DNA of 64,000 nt, taken from contig NZ_FOLM01000001.1 of assembly GCF_900112355.1 (NCBI RefSeq), positions 665,276-729,275 on the forward strand, read 5' to 3'. The position numbers and the translations under genes are program-made. Under the pieces are notes generated by a model that was given only the letters and a program-made list of their open reading frames with translations, was not told the DNA's origin and ran no database searches. This document shows positions 24,973-34,059 of this stretch, one piece after another; the first letter of the stretch is position 1; each line of letters opens with the position of its first letter. This stretch comes from Streptomyces aidingensis (GTDB lineage: Bacteria; Actinomycetota; Actinomycetes; Streptomycetales; Streptomycetaceae).

Positions 24973-25407
24973 ATGACGCGGAGCAGGGGCCAGGACCGCC
25001 CGCCCGCCGCCGGGCGGGACGCGGGCATCAGCGCGGTGGAGGTCGTCTTCATCGCGCCGCTGATCATGCTGTTCATCCTGGTGCTGATCGGCTTCGGCCA
25101 GCTGACGGCCGGGCGCAGCGCGGTCGACGGCGCCGCCCGGGACGCGGCCCGGGCCGGCTCGCTGGAGCGCGACGCCGCCGCGGCCGAGCAGCAGGCCCGC
25201 GCCGTCGCCACCGAACAGCTCAGGGACATCTGCCGCGGCGGCATCGATGTCGAGCCCGAGGCCGGCAGCCACGCACCGGGCACCCTCTACACCGTCACGG
25301 TGAGCTGCGACGTCAAGGCGCTGGATCTGCTGGGCCTGCCGCTCACCGACCGGCTGTCCGGCACCTCCACCGCGCCCATCGACCTGTACCGGAGGTCCGG
25401 AGAGTGA
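24973..25407 (+). CDS. TadE-like pseudopilin 2
   Basis: A 144-residue TadE-like protein with the motif GISAVEVVFIAPLIMLFILVL (Gly18, Glu23 at +5) near its N-terminus and RSAVDGAARDAARAGSLERD after the helix. The two Cys residues in the exterior domain (DICRGG and VSCDV) could form a disulfide. It lies 30 bases after pseudopilin 1 and its stop overlaps the next GTG (GTGA). Confidence 0.85.
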   Translation: MTRSRGQDRPPAAGRDAGISAVEVVFIAPLIMLFILVLIGFGQLTAGRSAVDGAARDAARAGSLERDAAAAEQQARAVATEQLRDICRGGIDVEPEAGSHAPGTLYTVTVSCDVKALDLLGLPLTDRLSGTSTAPIDLYRRSGE

Positions 25408-25886
25408 CCAGGACCGTCGTCCCCCCGGCCGTCCGGGCCGTCCGGGGCGTCCGCGCCGTCCGGGCCGGCGGCCGGGACCGCGGCTCCGGCGCCATTCTCG
25501 TGGTGCTGTTCGCCGTGGTGGTGCTGCTGCTGGCGGCCTTCGTGGTGGACGGCGGCCTGTCCATCGCCAGCCGGGAGCGGGCCGCCGACATCGCCGAGCA
25601 GGCCGCCCGGTACGCCGCCCAGGACATCAACGAGGACGCGCTGCGCTCCGGTGACGGCTCGGTGGCGCCGATCAACTTCGAGAACTGCGACGCGAATGTC
25701 GCCGAATTCGTCGCCGGCATCGAGCTCACCAGCGCGGAGATCGACGGACACGACTGCCGGGAAGGCGCCGCCGCCAACGAGGTCGAGGTGACCATCGACG
25801 TCACCTACCGCCCGGTGTTCGGCGGACTTCTCTTCCAGACCCTGACGGTCACGGGCACGGCCACCGCCGAGGCCCGGACCGGCTGA
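25404..25886 (+). CDS. TadG-like pilus assembly protein
   Basis: A 160-residue protein with a basic N-terminus, a single helix (GSGAILVVLFAVVVLLLAAFVVDGG) and SIASRERAADIAEQAARYAAQDI, which resembles the N-terminal TadE/TadG-like pilus assembly domain. Unlike the three genes before it, it has Leu rather than Glu at +5 after the Gly, so processing by a prepilin peptidase is uncertain. It is the last Tad-family gene of the operon and is coupled to the previous gene through GTGA. Confidence 0.82.
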   Translation: MTRTVVPPAVRAVRGVRAVRAGGRDRGSGAILVVLFAVVVLLLAAFVVDGGLSIASRERAADIAEQAARYAAQDINEDALRSGDGSVAPINFENCDANVAEFVAGIELTSAEIDGHDCREGAAANEVEVTIDVTYRPVFGGLLFQTLTVTGTATAEARTG

Positions 25887-25923
25887 CCGCACCACCATCC
25901 AGCCATCCACGGGAGCAGCACTC

Positions 25924-28900
25924 ATGGCGCGCAGGACACCCCCAGCCAGCGGGACCCGGACGTCACCCGTACCGGTCCGGGTCCGGCGCACCTTCGGCGA
26001 CGTGCTCAAGGCCATCGGCGCCTTCCTGGCGCTGGTCATGCTGGTCTTCGGGGTGCCGCTCTCCCTGGCGTACTACATCGGCTGGCCGCTGCCGCGCACC
26101 ATGCCGACCTTGGACACCCTCGGCGAGGAGGTCAGCACGGGGGTCTTCGTCAAGGTCCTCGGCGTGCTGGTGTGGGTGGCCTGGGCGCAGTTCACCGCCT
26201 GCGTGCTGGTGGAGGTGCGGGCCGCGCTCTCCGGTGTGGGCCTGCCCCGGCGGGTGCCCGGCGGCGGCCTGGGCACCCAGGCGCTGGCCCGGACGCTGGT
26301 CGGCGCGGTACTGCTGCTCAGCTCCGCCGCGGCCGGCCTCACCCCCGGGCTCAGCGCGGTGGGCAACGCCTTCCACCAGCAGTCCTCCTCCGGACTGGTC
26401 GTGGCCGAGGCGGAACAGTCACCGGGCCGGGGCCAGGAGGCGCACGCCCCCGGGGTGGCCGAGGCCGAGCCGGCCATGGCGCTGCCCGACGCCACCGGCT
26501 CGGAGGCCGCGGAGGCGTCGGCGTCGGCGCCGGCCAAGTACTACCGCATCCAGCCGCCCGAGGGCCGCCACCACGACACCCTGTGGGGCATCGCCGAACG
26601 CCATCTCGGCGACGGCCTGCGCTACAAGGAGATCTACCAGCTCAACAAGGACCGGGAGCAGCCGGACGGTTCCCGGCTCTCCGAGGCCAGCCTGATCCGG
26701 CCGGGCTGGATTCTGGAGATGCCGGCCGACGCCACCGGCGGCGAACTCGTCGAGATGCCCCATGACGTGGAGGAGGTCACCCCCGAGGAGGCCCAGGAGT
26801 ACCGGGAGTACCGGCAGACCGGCGACACCGAGTGGGCCGCGCCGGGCGCGGGCGGCGGCGGGGCGGAGAGCGGACCGGAGGCCGGGCCCGCCCCCGGCCC
26901 GGACGCGGTCGGGCAGGGCAACGCCGACCATGCCGACCTCACCGGGCCCGGCGGCACCGGCGCGGCACCGGACGGCGGCGGCGCCGGCGCCGCCGACACC
27001 GCGGACTTCACCACCGGCCTCACCAACGACGGCCCCGGCGCCTCCGCCGGGGCGGAGCAGGACGACGAATCCTCCGGTCTCGGCCTGCATCTGCTGATGG
27101 GCGCCCCGCTGCTGGCCGCCGGCCTGCTCGCCGCGCTCGGCCGCAGCCGCCGCAACGCGCTGTGGCAGGCCGCCGCGGGCGTGCTGGGCCGCAGCGTCGG
27201 CGACGAACTGGAGCCGCCCTCCGGCGACTGTGCCGACGCCCGCGACGCGCTGCTCGCCGGTGCCGACCCGGAGGCCGTCACCTTCCTGGACCGGGCACTG
27301 CGCGGCCTGTCCGCCGGGCTGGACGGCGAGGGCCGCACCCTGCCGCCCGTCTACGCGGCCTGGCTGAGCGGCTCCGAGCTGCATCTCCAGCTCGCCGTGG
27401 GGTACGGGCAGCCGCCCGCACCCTGGCAGATGGGCCAGAGCGACACCTACTGGACGCTGGAGCGGGAGCGTTTCGAGGCCGCGGCGGGCGAGCCCGCCGG
27501 ACCGCCCGGCGCCGGCCCGGACGCCGGTGCCCCGGACGCCGAGGCCCCCTACCCCGGGCTGGTCAGCCTCGGCACCCGGGACGGCATGCGGCTGCTGCTG
27601 AACCTGGAGGCCGTGCCCGGCATGGTGTCGGTGCTCGGCGCCGCCCGCTCCCGCGAGGCCGTGCTGTCCTCCATCGCCGCCGAACTCGCCACCAGCGGCT
27701 GGGCCGACCGGATGACCGTCACCCTGGTCGGCTTCGGCCGGGAGCTGACCGTGCTGGCCCCGACCCGGGTCCGGTATCTGGAGGACATCGGCGGGCTGCT
27801 GGAGGTGATGGAGACCGAGACCGGCCTGCGCCGCGGAGCGCTCCAGCACGCCGGGCACGACTCGGTGCTCACCGGCCGCACCGGCCCGGCCCGGCGGCAG
27901 GGCTGGGCCCCGCATCTGGTGCTGATCGGCGCCGACCCGACCGAGGAGCAGGCCGAGGAGCTGGGTGCCCTGGCCACCGTCTCCGCGCCGCTCGGCGTCG
28001 GCTACCTGGTCTCCACCTCGCGCGCCGACCTGCCCGGCCTGTTCTGGGAGTTCGAGGTCACGGCGGACGGCATGCTCAAGGAGTCCGAGATGGGCCTGGA
28101 GATCCGGGCCCAGATGCTGCCGGCGAAGCTGCGGTCCGCGGTCGTCGGACTCTTCGCCGATCTCACCGCCCCCGAGGACGGCGGAACCGCCGCGGAGGCC
28201 GGCGCCGGTCCCGGCCGGACCGGCGGCCCCTCCTTCCTGGTCGATCTCACCGCGCGCGGCAAGCCCGAGGTCTACGCCGAACTCCTCGGCGGCTACACCC
28301 TCACCGGCCTCCCCGAGCCCGAGCCCGAGCGCGCCGGGCAGCTCCGGGAGGCCCTGGCGCTGCTCCTCATCCACCGCTCCGGCGTCCACCCGCGGGTGCT
28401 GGCCTCGGCGCTCTGGCCGCGCGGCGTCTCCGACGATGTGCGGCAGGCCTTCACCGCCCGCCTGCGGGACTGGCTCGGCAACGACGCCGACGGCGGCATG
28501 CCGCGCCTGCACACCGCGTCCGACGGCCGCCTCTCCCTCTCCGCCCGGGTCGTCTCCGACTGGGACGTGCTGCGCACCCTGCACCACCACGCCACCGCCG
28601 GGAACCCGCTGCCGCCGCCCGCCGAACGCAAGCGGATGCTGACCGACGCCCTCGGCCTGGCCCAGGGCACGCTGCTGGACGGCGAACGGACCGGCGGCCG
28701 GTTCGCCTGGCTGGAGCACGAGATCGTGGACGCCCAGTACCCGCTGCTGGTCGCCGAGATCGCCCTCGGCCTGTCCGAGGAGCATCTGGCGGCGGGCGAG
28801 GGCGAGCCGGCCTATATGGCCGTCCGCACCGCCCTGGCCGCCGCCCCCACCGATGAACGCCTCTGGAACGAACTGCTGCGCGCCTCCCATGCCACCGGCC

Positions 28901-29046
28901 GCCAGGAGTGGCTGGCGGGCGCGGCCGACTGGCTCGTCGCCCACCATGCCCAGCTCTACGGCGGGCAGCAGCCGCTGCCCGCCCGCACCGAGGCGCTGCT
29001 GGACGAGCTCCACCCGGCCTGGCGCAGCCGCCAGCCCGCCGGCTGA
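25924..29046 (+). CDS. Large membrane protein with LysM domain and BTAD-like C-terminus
   Basis: A 1040-residue protein. There are three membrane helices near the N-terminus (about 28-52, 77-97, 118-137), a LysM domain at about 205-267 (HDTLWGIAERHLGDG ... NKDREQPDG ... IRPGWILEMP), an acidic Gly-rich linker, and a fourth helix at about 386-405. After a ~390-residue domain of unclear type comes a C-terminal region (about 800-1040) resembling the winged-helix plus TPR-like bacterial transcriptional activator domain, with VLASALWPRGVSDDVRQAFTA and many Leu/Ala repeats. LysM binds peptidoglycan, so the layout suggests a wall-anchored sensor or scaffold. It follows the Tad genes by 37 bases and is probably co-transcribed with them. 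Confidence 0.8.
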   Translation: MARRTPPASGTRTSPVPVRVRRTFGDVLKAIGAFLALVMLVFGVPLSLAYYIGWPLPRTMPTLDTLGEEVSTGVFVKVLGVLVWVAWAQFTACVLVEVRAALSGVGLPRRVPGGGLGTQALARTLVGAVLLLSSAAAGLTPGLSAVGNAFHQQSSSGLVVAEAEQSPGRGQEAHAPGVAEAEPAMALPDATGSEAAEASASAPAKYYRIQPPEGRHHDTLWGIAERHLGDGLRYKEIYQLNKDREQPDGSRLSEASLIRPGWILEMPADATGGELVEMPHDVEEVTPEEAQEYREYRQTGDTEWAAPGAGGGGAESGPEAGPAPGPDAVGQGNADHADLTGPGGTGAAPDGGGAGAADTADFTTGLTNDGPGASAGAEQDDESSGLGLHLLMGAPLLAAGLLAALGRSRRNALWQAAAGVLGRSVGDELEPPSGDCADARDALLAGADPEAVTFLDRALRGLSAGLDGEGRTLPPVYAAWLSGSELHLQLAVGYGQPPAPWQMGQSDTYWTLERERFEAAAGEPAGPPGAGPDAGAPDAEAPYPGLVSLGTRDGMRLLLNLEAVPGMVSVLGAARSREAVLSSIAAELATSGWADRMTVTLVGFGRELTVLAPTRVRYLEDIGGLLEVMETETGLRRGALQHAGHDSVLTGRTGPARRQGWAPHLVLIGADPTEEQAEELGALATVSAPLGVGYLVSTSRADLPGLFWEFEVTADGMLKESEMGLEIRAQMLPAKLRSAVVGLFADLTAPEDGGTAAEAGAGPGRTGGPSFLVDLTARGKPEVYAELLGGYTLTGLPEPEPERAGQLREALALLLIHRSGVHPRVLASALWPRGVSDDVRQAFTARLRDWLGNDADGGMPRLHTASDGRLSLSARVVSDWDVLRTLHHHATAGNPLPPPAERKRMLTDALGLAQGTLLDGERTGGRFAWLEHEIVDAQYPLLVAEIALGLSEEHLAAGEGEPAYMAVRTALAAAPTDERLWNELLRASHATGRQEWLAGAADWLVAHHAQLYGGQQPLPARTEALLDELHPAWRSRQPAG

Positions 29047-29069
29047 CCGGCCGCCGGCGGGTCGGCGGC

Positions 29070-29093
29070 GCTCAGCCGCTCAGCCGCTCAGCC
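29070..29093. repeat. Three tandem copies of an 8-bp unit
   Basis: GCTCAGCC is repeated three times exactly in the short gap between the convergent LysM-BTAD and ABC exporter genes. It looks like replication slippage. No function is suggested. Confidence 0.6.
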
Positions 29094-29095
29094 GG

Positions 29096-30898
29096 TCAGC
29101 TCGCGGTGGCCAGGAACTGGGTGGCCGCGAGCTCGGCGTACAGCGGATCGGCCGCCACCAGCTCGCCATGGCTGCCGACCGCCCGCACCTCGCCCGCGTC
29201 CATGACCACGATCCGGTCCGCCATGGTCACCGTGGACAGCCGGTGCGCCACCACCAGGACCGTGGTCCGGCGCGAGATGTCCGCGACGGTGTCGCGCAGC
29301 GCCGCCTCGTTCACGGCGTCGAGCTGACTGGTCGCCTCGTCCAGCAGCAGCAGCCTCGGCCGGCGCAGCAGCGCCCGGGCGATGGCCACCCGCTGCCGCT
29401 CCCCGCCCGACAGCTTCGTCCCCCGGTGCCCGACCACCGTCTCCAGCCCGTCCGGCAGCCGGGCGACCAGCCCTTCCAGCCGGGCCGTGCGCAGCACCTC
29501 GGCCAGCCGCTCCTCGCCCGCCTCCGGGGCGCCCATCACCAGATTCTCCCGCAGGGTCCCCGACAGCACCGGCGCGTCCTGCTCCACATAGCCGATGGCC
29601 GCCCTGAGCTGCGGCGTCTCCCACTCCCGCACATCCCGGCCGTCCAGCAGCACCCGCCCGTCCGTCGCGTCGTAGAACCGCTCGATCAGCGAGAAGACGG
29701 TCGTCTTGCCGGCACCGGACGGTCCCACGAAGGCCGTCATGCCGCGCGGCGGCACCGCGAAGCTCACCCCCCGGTGCACCTCCGGCTGTTCCGGCCCGTA
29801 CCGGAAGCGGACGCCCTCGAACACCAGGCCGGCCGGTTCCGCCCCGGGCTCCGGCAGCGCCGCCGCCGGATGATCCGGCTCCGCCTCCAGCCGCAGCGCC
29901 TCCTGGATGCGGCCCACCGCCGCCGACCCCACCTGGTACTGCGTGATGGCCTGCACAAGCTGCTGGATCGGCGCCATCAGATAGAAGACGTACAGCAGGA
30001 ACGCCACCAGCGTCGCCACATCGATGGCCCCGGTGGCCACCCGGGCACCGCCGGAGGCCAGCACGGTGATGAACGCCACCTGCATCGACAGCCCGGCGGT
30101 ATTGCCCGCCAGCGCCGACCACTTGGCCGCCTTCACCGACTGCCGCCACGACTCGTGCGCCGACGCGTGCACCGCCCGCTCCTCGCGGTGCTCGGCGCCC
30201 GAGGCCTTCACGGTGCGCAGCGCGCCCAGAATCCGCTCCAGCGAGGCCCCCATCAGGCCCACCGACTCCTGGGCCGCGCGGCTGGCCCGGCGGATGCGCG
30301 GCACGATCAGCCCGATCACGGCCGCCGCCAGCCCGACCACGGCCACCGTGACACCCAGCAGCGGCAGATCGACCACCGCCATCAGCACCAGCGTGGCCAC
30401 CAGCGTCAGCGCGCTGGTGGCCAGGCCGACCAGGGAATCCGTGGTGACCGCCTTGAGCAGCGTGGTGTCCGACGACACCCGGGCCATCAGATCCCCCGGC
30501 TCGGAGCGGTCCACCGCCGAGATCCGCAGCCGCAGCAGATGCGACACCAGCCCCTTGCGGGCGGTCAGCACCACCGACTCGGCGGTCCGCTGCAGCACAT
30601 AGGCGCCGAGCGCGCCGATGCCCGCGTTGGCCACCACCAGCAGGGTCATCAGCAGCAGCGCCCCGCCGATGGCCTCATCCGCCGAGAGGTTGTTGATCAG
30701 CTCCCGGGCCACCAGCGGCAGCGCCAGTCCGGTCGCGCCCGTGACCAGCGACAGCAACGCCCCGAGCAGCAGCGTCATCCGGTACGGCCGGACATACTCC
30801 AGCAGCACCCGCCATGCCGGTATTCCGGGCTCTGCGGCTCCGGCTCTCTCCGCCGCTTCCCGCTTCCCCGACTCCCGCTCGCTCACCTCTGTGGCCAC
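29096..30898 (-). CDS. ABC exporter, fused permease and ATPase
   Basis: A 600-residue half-transporter with six membrane helices in the first ~330 residues (from [22 protein letters not shown]). The nucleotide-binding domain has Walker [10 protein letters not shown], a Q-loop region, the signature [15 protein letters not shown], Walker [10 protein letters not shown] and the H-loop VVAHRLS. It is of the multidrug/lipid exporter type and probably works as a homodimer; the substrate cannot be read from sequence. The GTG at 30898 has AAGGAG six bases upstream, so I prefer it to a GTG 14 codons earlier. It runs downstream of the DUF397 and XRE genes but is separated by about 65 bases. Confidence 0.92.
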   Translation of the reverse strand: MATEVSERESGKREAAERAGAAEPGIPAWRVLLEYVRPYRMTLLLGALLSLVTGATGLALPLVARELINNLSADEAIGGALLLMTLLVVANAGIGALGAYVLQRTAESVVLTARKGLVSHLLRLRISAVDRSEPGDLMARVSSDTTLLKAVTTDSLVGLATSALTLVATLVLMAVVDLPLLGVTVAVVGLAAAVIGLIVPRIRRASRAAQESVGLMGASLERILGALRTVKASGAEHREERAVHASAHESWRQSVKAAKWSALAGNTAGLSMQVAFITVLASGGARVATGAIDVATLVAFLLYVFYLMAPIQQLVQAITQYQVGSAAVGRIQEALRLEAEPDHPAAALPEPGAEPAGLVFEGVRFRYGPEQPEVHRGVSFAVPPRGMTAFVGPSGAGKTTVFSLIERFYDATDGRVLLDGRDVREWETPQLRAAIGYVEQDAPVLSGTLRENLVMGAPEAGEERLAEVLRTARLEGLVARLPDGLETVVGHRGTKLSGGERQRVAIARALLRRPRLLLLDEATSQLDAVNEAALRDTVADISRRTTVLVVAHRLSTVTMADRIVVMDAGEVRAVGSHGELVAADPLYAELAATQFLATAS

Positions 30899-30962
30899 GG
30901 CACGCTCCTTCGTCTCCGACCGAGTGAGACGCGAATCCACTCCGCACGGGTTGAGTGGCTGC

Positions 30963-31163
30963 TTACCGCAACCCCGCGACGAAACACCTCCATATCTCGC
31001 CGCGCACGGACATCACCGGACCGTTCACATCCTTGGAATCCCGCACATACACGCTCCTGGCCCCGGCGGCCACCTCCACGCACTCCCCGCCTTCTTCGCT
31101 GCTGTAGCTGCTCTTTGCCCAGAGCAGTCGCACCGCGTGCCGGCCGGTTTCCTGACCCCTCAT
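30963..31163 (-). CDS. DUF397 domain protein
   Basis: A 66-residue protein with the DUF397 pattern: [18 protein letters not shown], then VYVRDSKD and GPVMSV. In streptomycetes such small proteins are encoded immediately after XRE/DUF5753 regulators, as in the WhiJ and AbaA-type loci, and are thought to work with them, perhaps like a toxin/antitoxin or effector partner. Here its ATG overlaps the stop of the XRE gene by four bases (ATGA), so the two are translationally coupled. Confidence 0.92.
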   Translation of the reverse strand: MRGQETGRHAVRLLWAKSSYSSEEGGECVEVAAGARSVYVRDSKDVNGPVMSVRGEIWRCFVAGLR

Positions 31164-31972
31164 AGCTCTCCCAGCAAGTTCTCGATGTAGGTCAGCGATG
31201 CGCCGGGCGTCAGGGCCTGGGCCCGGAGAAGCCCGTACTTCGCTTCCAGCCCTCGGACCAGCGGACGCTCAGTGTGCACATGACTCACGTTCTGCACTTC
31301 CGCGTAAGCAATCCTGCGGCCTTCCTTGGTCTCCATCAAGGTGAAGGGGCCTGCCAGACCGGCGTTCTCCCGGCTGCGCAGCGGCATGACCTGGACCTCG
31401 ACGGTTCTCCGCTGCGCGACGAGCAGGATCTGTTCGAGTTGTCCCCGCAAAATCGGCTCCCCGCCGATCGGCCTCCGCAAGCAGGACTCGTCGATCACGA
31501 AGCTGACCATCGGCGGTGGCCGCCGCCCGAAGACCGCCTGCCGGGCCAGACGCGCCGCCACCCGCTGGTCGATGGCCTCCTCGTCCAGCGGCGGCCTCAT
31601 CATCGTGAACACCGCGCGCGCGTACTCCTCCGTCTGCAACAGGCCCGGCACGGCCTGGCAGGAGTACACGTGCAGCTCCACCGCGTCCGACTCCAGCCGG
31701 GCCGCGTGGCGGAAGAACGTGGGGTAGCGGGCCCGCTCCACCTCGCCCTTCATCGCCTTCAGGACGCCTGACGCGTCCAGGACCTCGTCGGCCTTGTCGA
31801 TCAGCTCCGGTTTCGGGATGCGTCTGCCGAGTTCCACCGAGGTGATCTGGTCCTCGCCGTAGCCGACCTGCCTGCCGAACTCCGCCCGGCTCAGCCCGGC
31901 CCGCTCGCGCAGCAGCTTCATCTGCTGGCCGAAGGACCGGAGGAAGCCCGCGCTGTCGCTCTGTTCCGCCAC
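31160..31972 (-). CDS. XRE-family regulator with DUF5753 domain (WhiJ-like)
   Basis: A 270-residue DNA-binding protein. The N-terminal helix-turn-helix (about 10-70) reads LRSFGQQMKLLRERAGLSRAEFG ... YGEDQITSVELGRR, and the C-terminal DUF5753 ligand/effector domain includes QAVPGLLQTEEYARAV and RPLVRGLEAKYG. Such regulators belong to the WhiJ-type families that control development and antibiotic production in Streptomyces. The GTG at 31972 has a GGGGGTGG site; a long upstream extension of the frame is non-coding. It is divergent from an RsbW-like ATPase gene, with 9-bp repeats in between, which completes the typical three-gene set. Confidence 0.92.
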   Translation of the reverse strand: MAEQSDSAGFLRSFGQQMKLLRERAGLSRAEFGRQVGYGEDQITSVELGRRIPKPELIDKADEVLDASGVLKAMKGEVERARYPTFFRHAARLESDAVELHVYSCQAVPGLLQTEEYARAVFTMMRPPLDEEAIDQRVAARLARQAVFGRRPPPMVSFVIDESCLRRPIGGEPILRGQLEQILLVAQRRTVEVQVMPLRSRENAGLAGPFTLMETKEGRRIAYAEVQNVSHVHTERPLVRGLEAKYGLLRAQALTPGASLTYIENLLGEL

Positions 31973-32103
31973 GTCTGTCCACCCCCTGGACGATGGGTGC
32001 CCTGTCGCGACCCTAGCGCCGGACTTGACCGAAACCCACCGAACTACCCCTATCGGGTGACCACTTGTCGGGCCGGGGGGGTATCCGGCAGCCGGTACCT
32101 CTT

Positions 32104-32130
32104 TGTGCAGCTTGTACAGCTTGTACAGCT
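32104..32130. repeat. Three tandem 9-bp units in the XRE/ATPase divergent region
   Basis: TGTGCAGCT followed by two exact TGTACAGCT units. The TGTACA core is self-complementary and recurs with 9-bp spacing, giving a cluster of overlapping half-sites in the gap between the divergent XRE and RsbW-like genes. It is a plausible operator for the adjacent XRE protein, inferred from position. Confidence 0.5.
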
Positions 32131-32212
32131 TCCCGCAACGCCTGCACAGCGTCCCGGCGTACGGCCGTTTCCGCTGGTCAGACGGGGTACCCTTGCGGCA
32201 TGTTCGGCGGCC

Positions 32213-32908
32213 ATGGAAGCAACCCCCACGCCGATGGCTCCCCGGCTGCCGAGCGACGCGGCGACGCCCGTCGCCGCATTCGAGATGCGCTTCACCTCCA
32301 CGCCGCGCGGCGCGCGCCTCGCCCGCCGGCTCGTCTCGCACCGCCTGGACTGCTGGGGCCACCCGTACGACTCCCAGGTGAACGAGACCCTGACCCTGAT
32401 CACCTCCGAACTCGCCGCCAACGCGGTCCGGCACGGCGTTGTCCCGGGCCGCGATTTCCACGTCCGGCTGGCGGCCTTCCCGGACCGGCTGCGCGTCGAG
32501 GTCACCGACACCCGCACCGAGCGTTTCCCGGTCCCGGCGTTCTCGTCGCCGCCCGCAGCCCGGTCCCAGTCCCGGTCGCAGTCGCCGTCGCAGTCCGAGC
32601 CCGAGGGCGGGCGCGGCCTGCTCCTCGTCGCCCACCTCGCCACCCGCTGGGGCGCCGCGCCACGCCCGGTCACTCCCGGAAAGACCGTCTGGGCCGAACT
32701 CCGCCTGCCCTCGTGCCCGCCGGGCGGAGCGGTGCGGTCAGGTGGTGATCCGGTCGGGGAGCTCCAGCTTGCCGGGGACGGCCTGGTCGCGCCTGGCGCC
32801 GGTGCGGTAGTGGGTGGCGTACATCGTCAGGCCCACGAAGGTGAGTCCGCCGACCAGGTTGCCGACGATGGTCGGGATCTCGTTCCAGACCAGGTAGTCG
32901 CCGAGTGA
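32213..32908 (+). CDS. RsbW-like ATP-binding protein (anti-sigma-type HATPase)
   Basis: A 231-residue protein whose residues ~20-165 form a GHKL-type histidine-kinase-like ATPase fold: SELAANAVRHG (N box, 66-75), VEVTDTR (G1 region) and GGRGLLLV (G2 region, 132-139). Single-domain proteins of this type are abundant in streptomycetes, either as anti-sigma kinases or as partners of XRE/DUF397 pairs. An unusual Arg/Ser/Gln stretch, RSQSRSQSPSQSEPE, interrupts the fold near 117-131. The recognisable domain ends near residue 166, but the frame continues 65 residues, overlapping the 3' end of the opposite transporter gene by 171 bases. The ATG at 32213 has only a weak ribosome binding site. Confidence 0.82.
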   Translation: MEATPTPMAPRLPSDAATPVAAFEMRFTSTPRGARLARRLVSHRLDCWGHPYDSQVNETLTLITSELAANAVRHGVVPGRDFHVRLAAFPDRLRVEVTDTRTERFPVPAFSSPPAARSQSRSQSPSQSEPEGGRGLLLVAHLATRWGAAPRPVTPGKTVWAELRLPSCPPGGAVRSGGDPVGELQLAGDGLVAPGAGAVVGGVHRQAHEGESADQVADDGRDLVPDQVVAE

Positions 32909-33589
32909 GAAGTCGCCGCCCAGCAGCAGGCCGGAGGGGAAGAGGAACATGTTGACGATGGAGTGCTCGAAGCCCATGTAGAAGAAGACCAGGATCGGCA
33001 TCCACATGGCGATGACCTTGCCGGAGACCGAGGTGGAGATCATCGCGGCGGCGACGCCGGTGGAGACCATCCAGTTGCACAGCACACCCCGGACGAAGAG
33101 GGTCAGCATGCCGGCCGCGCCGTGGTCGGCATAGCCGACGGTCCGGCTCTCTCCGATGGTGCCGATGGCCCGGCCCACCTCGTTGGGGTCGGTGTCGAAG
33201 CCGAAGGTGAAGATGACGGCCATCATCAGCGCCACGGTGAAGGCCCCGGCGAAGTTGCCCAGGAAGACCAGGCCCCAGTTGCGCAGCAGCGACCGCATGG
33301 TGACGCCGGGCCGCCGGTCGATCCAGGCCAGCGGAACCAGGGTGAACACCCCGGTCAGCAGGTCGAAGCCGAGCAGGTAGAGCATGCAGAAGCCGACCGG
33401 GAAGAGCAGAGCGCCGACCAGCGGCTGGCCGGTCTGCACGGTGACGGTGACCGCGAAGGCCGCCGCCAGCGCGAGTATCGCACCGGCCATATAGGCGCGG
33501 ATCACGGTGTCGCGGGTGGACATGTGTGCCTTGGACTCACCGGCGTCGATCATCTTGGTGACGAGCTCGGTGGGGTTCACATAGGACAT
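32738..33589 (-). CDS. Formate/nitrite transporter family channel
   Basis: A 283-residue membrane protein of the FNT family (FocA/NirC), with six helices and family motifs including FPVGFCMLYLLGFDLLTGVF, NWGLVFLGNFAGAF and FVRGVLCNWMVSTGV, followed by GFEHSIVNMFLFPSG. It conducts formate, nitrite or a related small anion. No nitrite-reductase or formate-dehydrogenase gene is adjacent, so the substrate is open. The ATG at 33589 starts MSYVNPTELV; a longer frame to 33736 is Pro-rich and unlike the family. Its 3' end overlaps the convergent ATPase gene. Confidence 0.93.
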   Translation of the reverse strand: MSYVNPTELVTKMIDAGESKAHMSTRDTVIRAYMAGAILALAAAFAVTVTVQTGQPLVGALLFPVGFCMLYLLGFDLLTGVFTLVPLAWIDRRPGVTMRSLLRNWGLVFLGNFAGAFTVALMMAVIFTFGFDTDPNEVGRAIGTIGESRTVGYADHGAAGMLTLFVRGVLCNWMVSTGVAAAMISTSVSGKVIAMWMPILVFFYMGFEHSIVNMFLFPSGLLLGGDFSLGDYLVWNEIPTIVGNLVGGLTFVGLTMYATHYRTGARRDQAVPGKLELPDRITT

Positions 33590-34059
33590 GACGTCGCTCT
33601 TTCGCTGGGGGACGGAGGGCGGCGCTGAGGAGACCGTCGGGGGAGCGGGGCCGGGCGGTCCGGGACCGGGGGGCGTACAACGAGCCTGTGCAGCGGAGAT
33701 TTCCGCCGGATGACGGCGCCGCGAGGGACCGGTCACGTGCTTCTCACCCGGGAACGCGCCGCGGTGAGGTTTGCCGCCGCCCGGGTTTCGCCCTCTTCAC
33801 AGCCGCCCCCCGCGGCAGGTGAGCAGGTGTGCTCCGCCCGCTTCGCCGAGGCGGGAGGGAGGGCCGGGCGGTGGTGTCCTTCGGCGGCGCGTCCCTGGAC
33901 GGCACGTGGTGAGCCGGAACGTCGCCCGGGCGTCGCCCGGACGTCGCCTGTTCCTCAACCCGGGGCTGTATCCTTCCCTGTCGCTCCCTTTTCATCTTGC
34001 GGGATGGGGAAGGAAAGGGAAGGATATGGCCCTGAGGTGCGTATCCGGAGGGAGCCGGG
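33590..34059. promoter_or_regulatory. Divergent control region between the transporter and the HTH gene
   Basis: 470 bases with no believable gene. The part beside the transporter is G/C-skewed and featureless. The part next to the HTH gene holds a long imperfect inverted repeat (33969-34026) and a GGAGGGAG ribosome binding site at 34047-34054. Both neighbouring genes read outward, so their promoters must lie here. Confidence 0.45.
33969..34026 (+). promoter_or_regulatory. Long inverted repeat upstream of the HTH gene
   Basis: Perfect 10-base outer arms TATCCTTCCC (33969-33978) and GGGAAGGATA (34017-34026) enclose an inner segment that can also pair: TTTTCATC with GATGGGGA, using G-U pairs, around a TTGCGG loop. 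If transcribed, this would form a strong stem ending 33 bases before the ATG at 34060. It could be a terminator/attenuator, or an operator for the HTH protein encoded just downstream. Confidence 0.5.

Noticed and set aside
32213..32908. ATPase gene called as a pseudogene because of its overlong 3' end
   Set aside because: The nucleotide-binding boxes are intact and the frame is unbroken. Only the extension is odd, so it is kept as a gene with a note.
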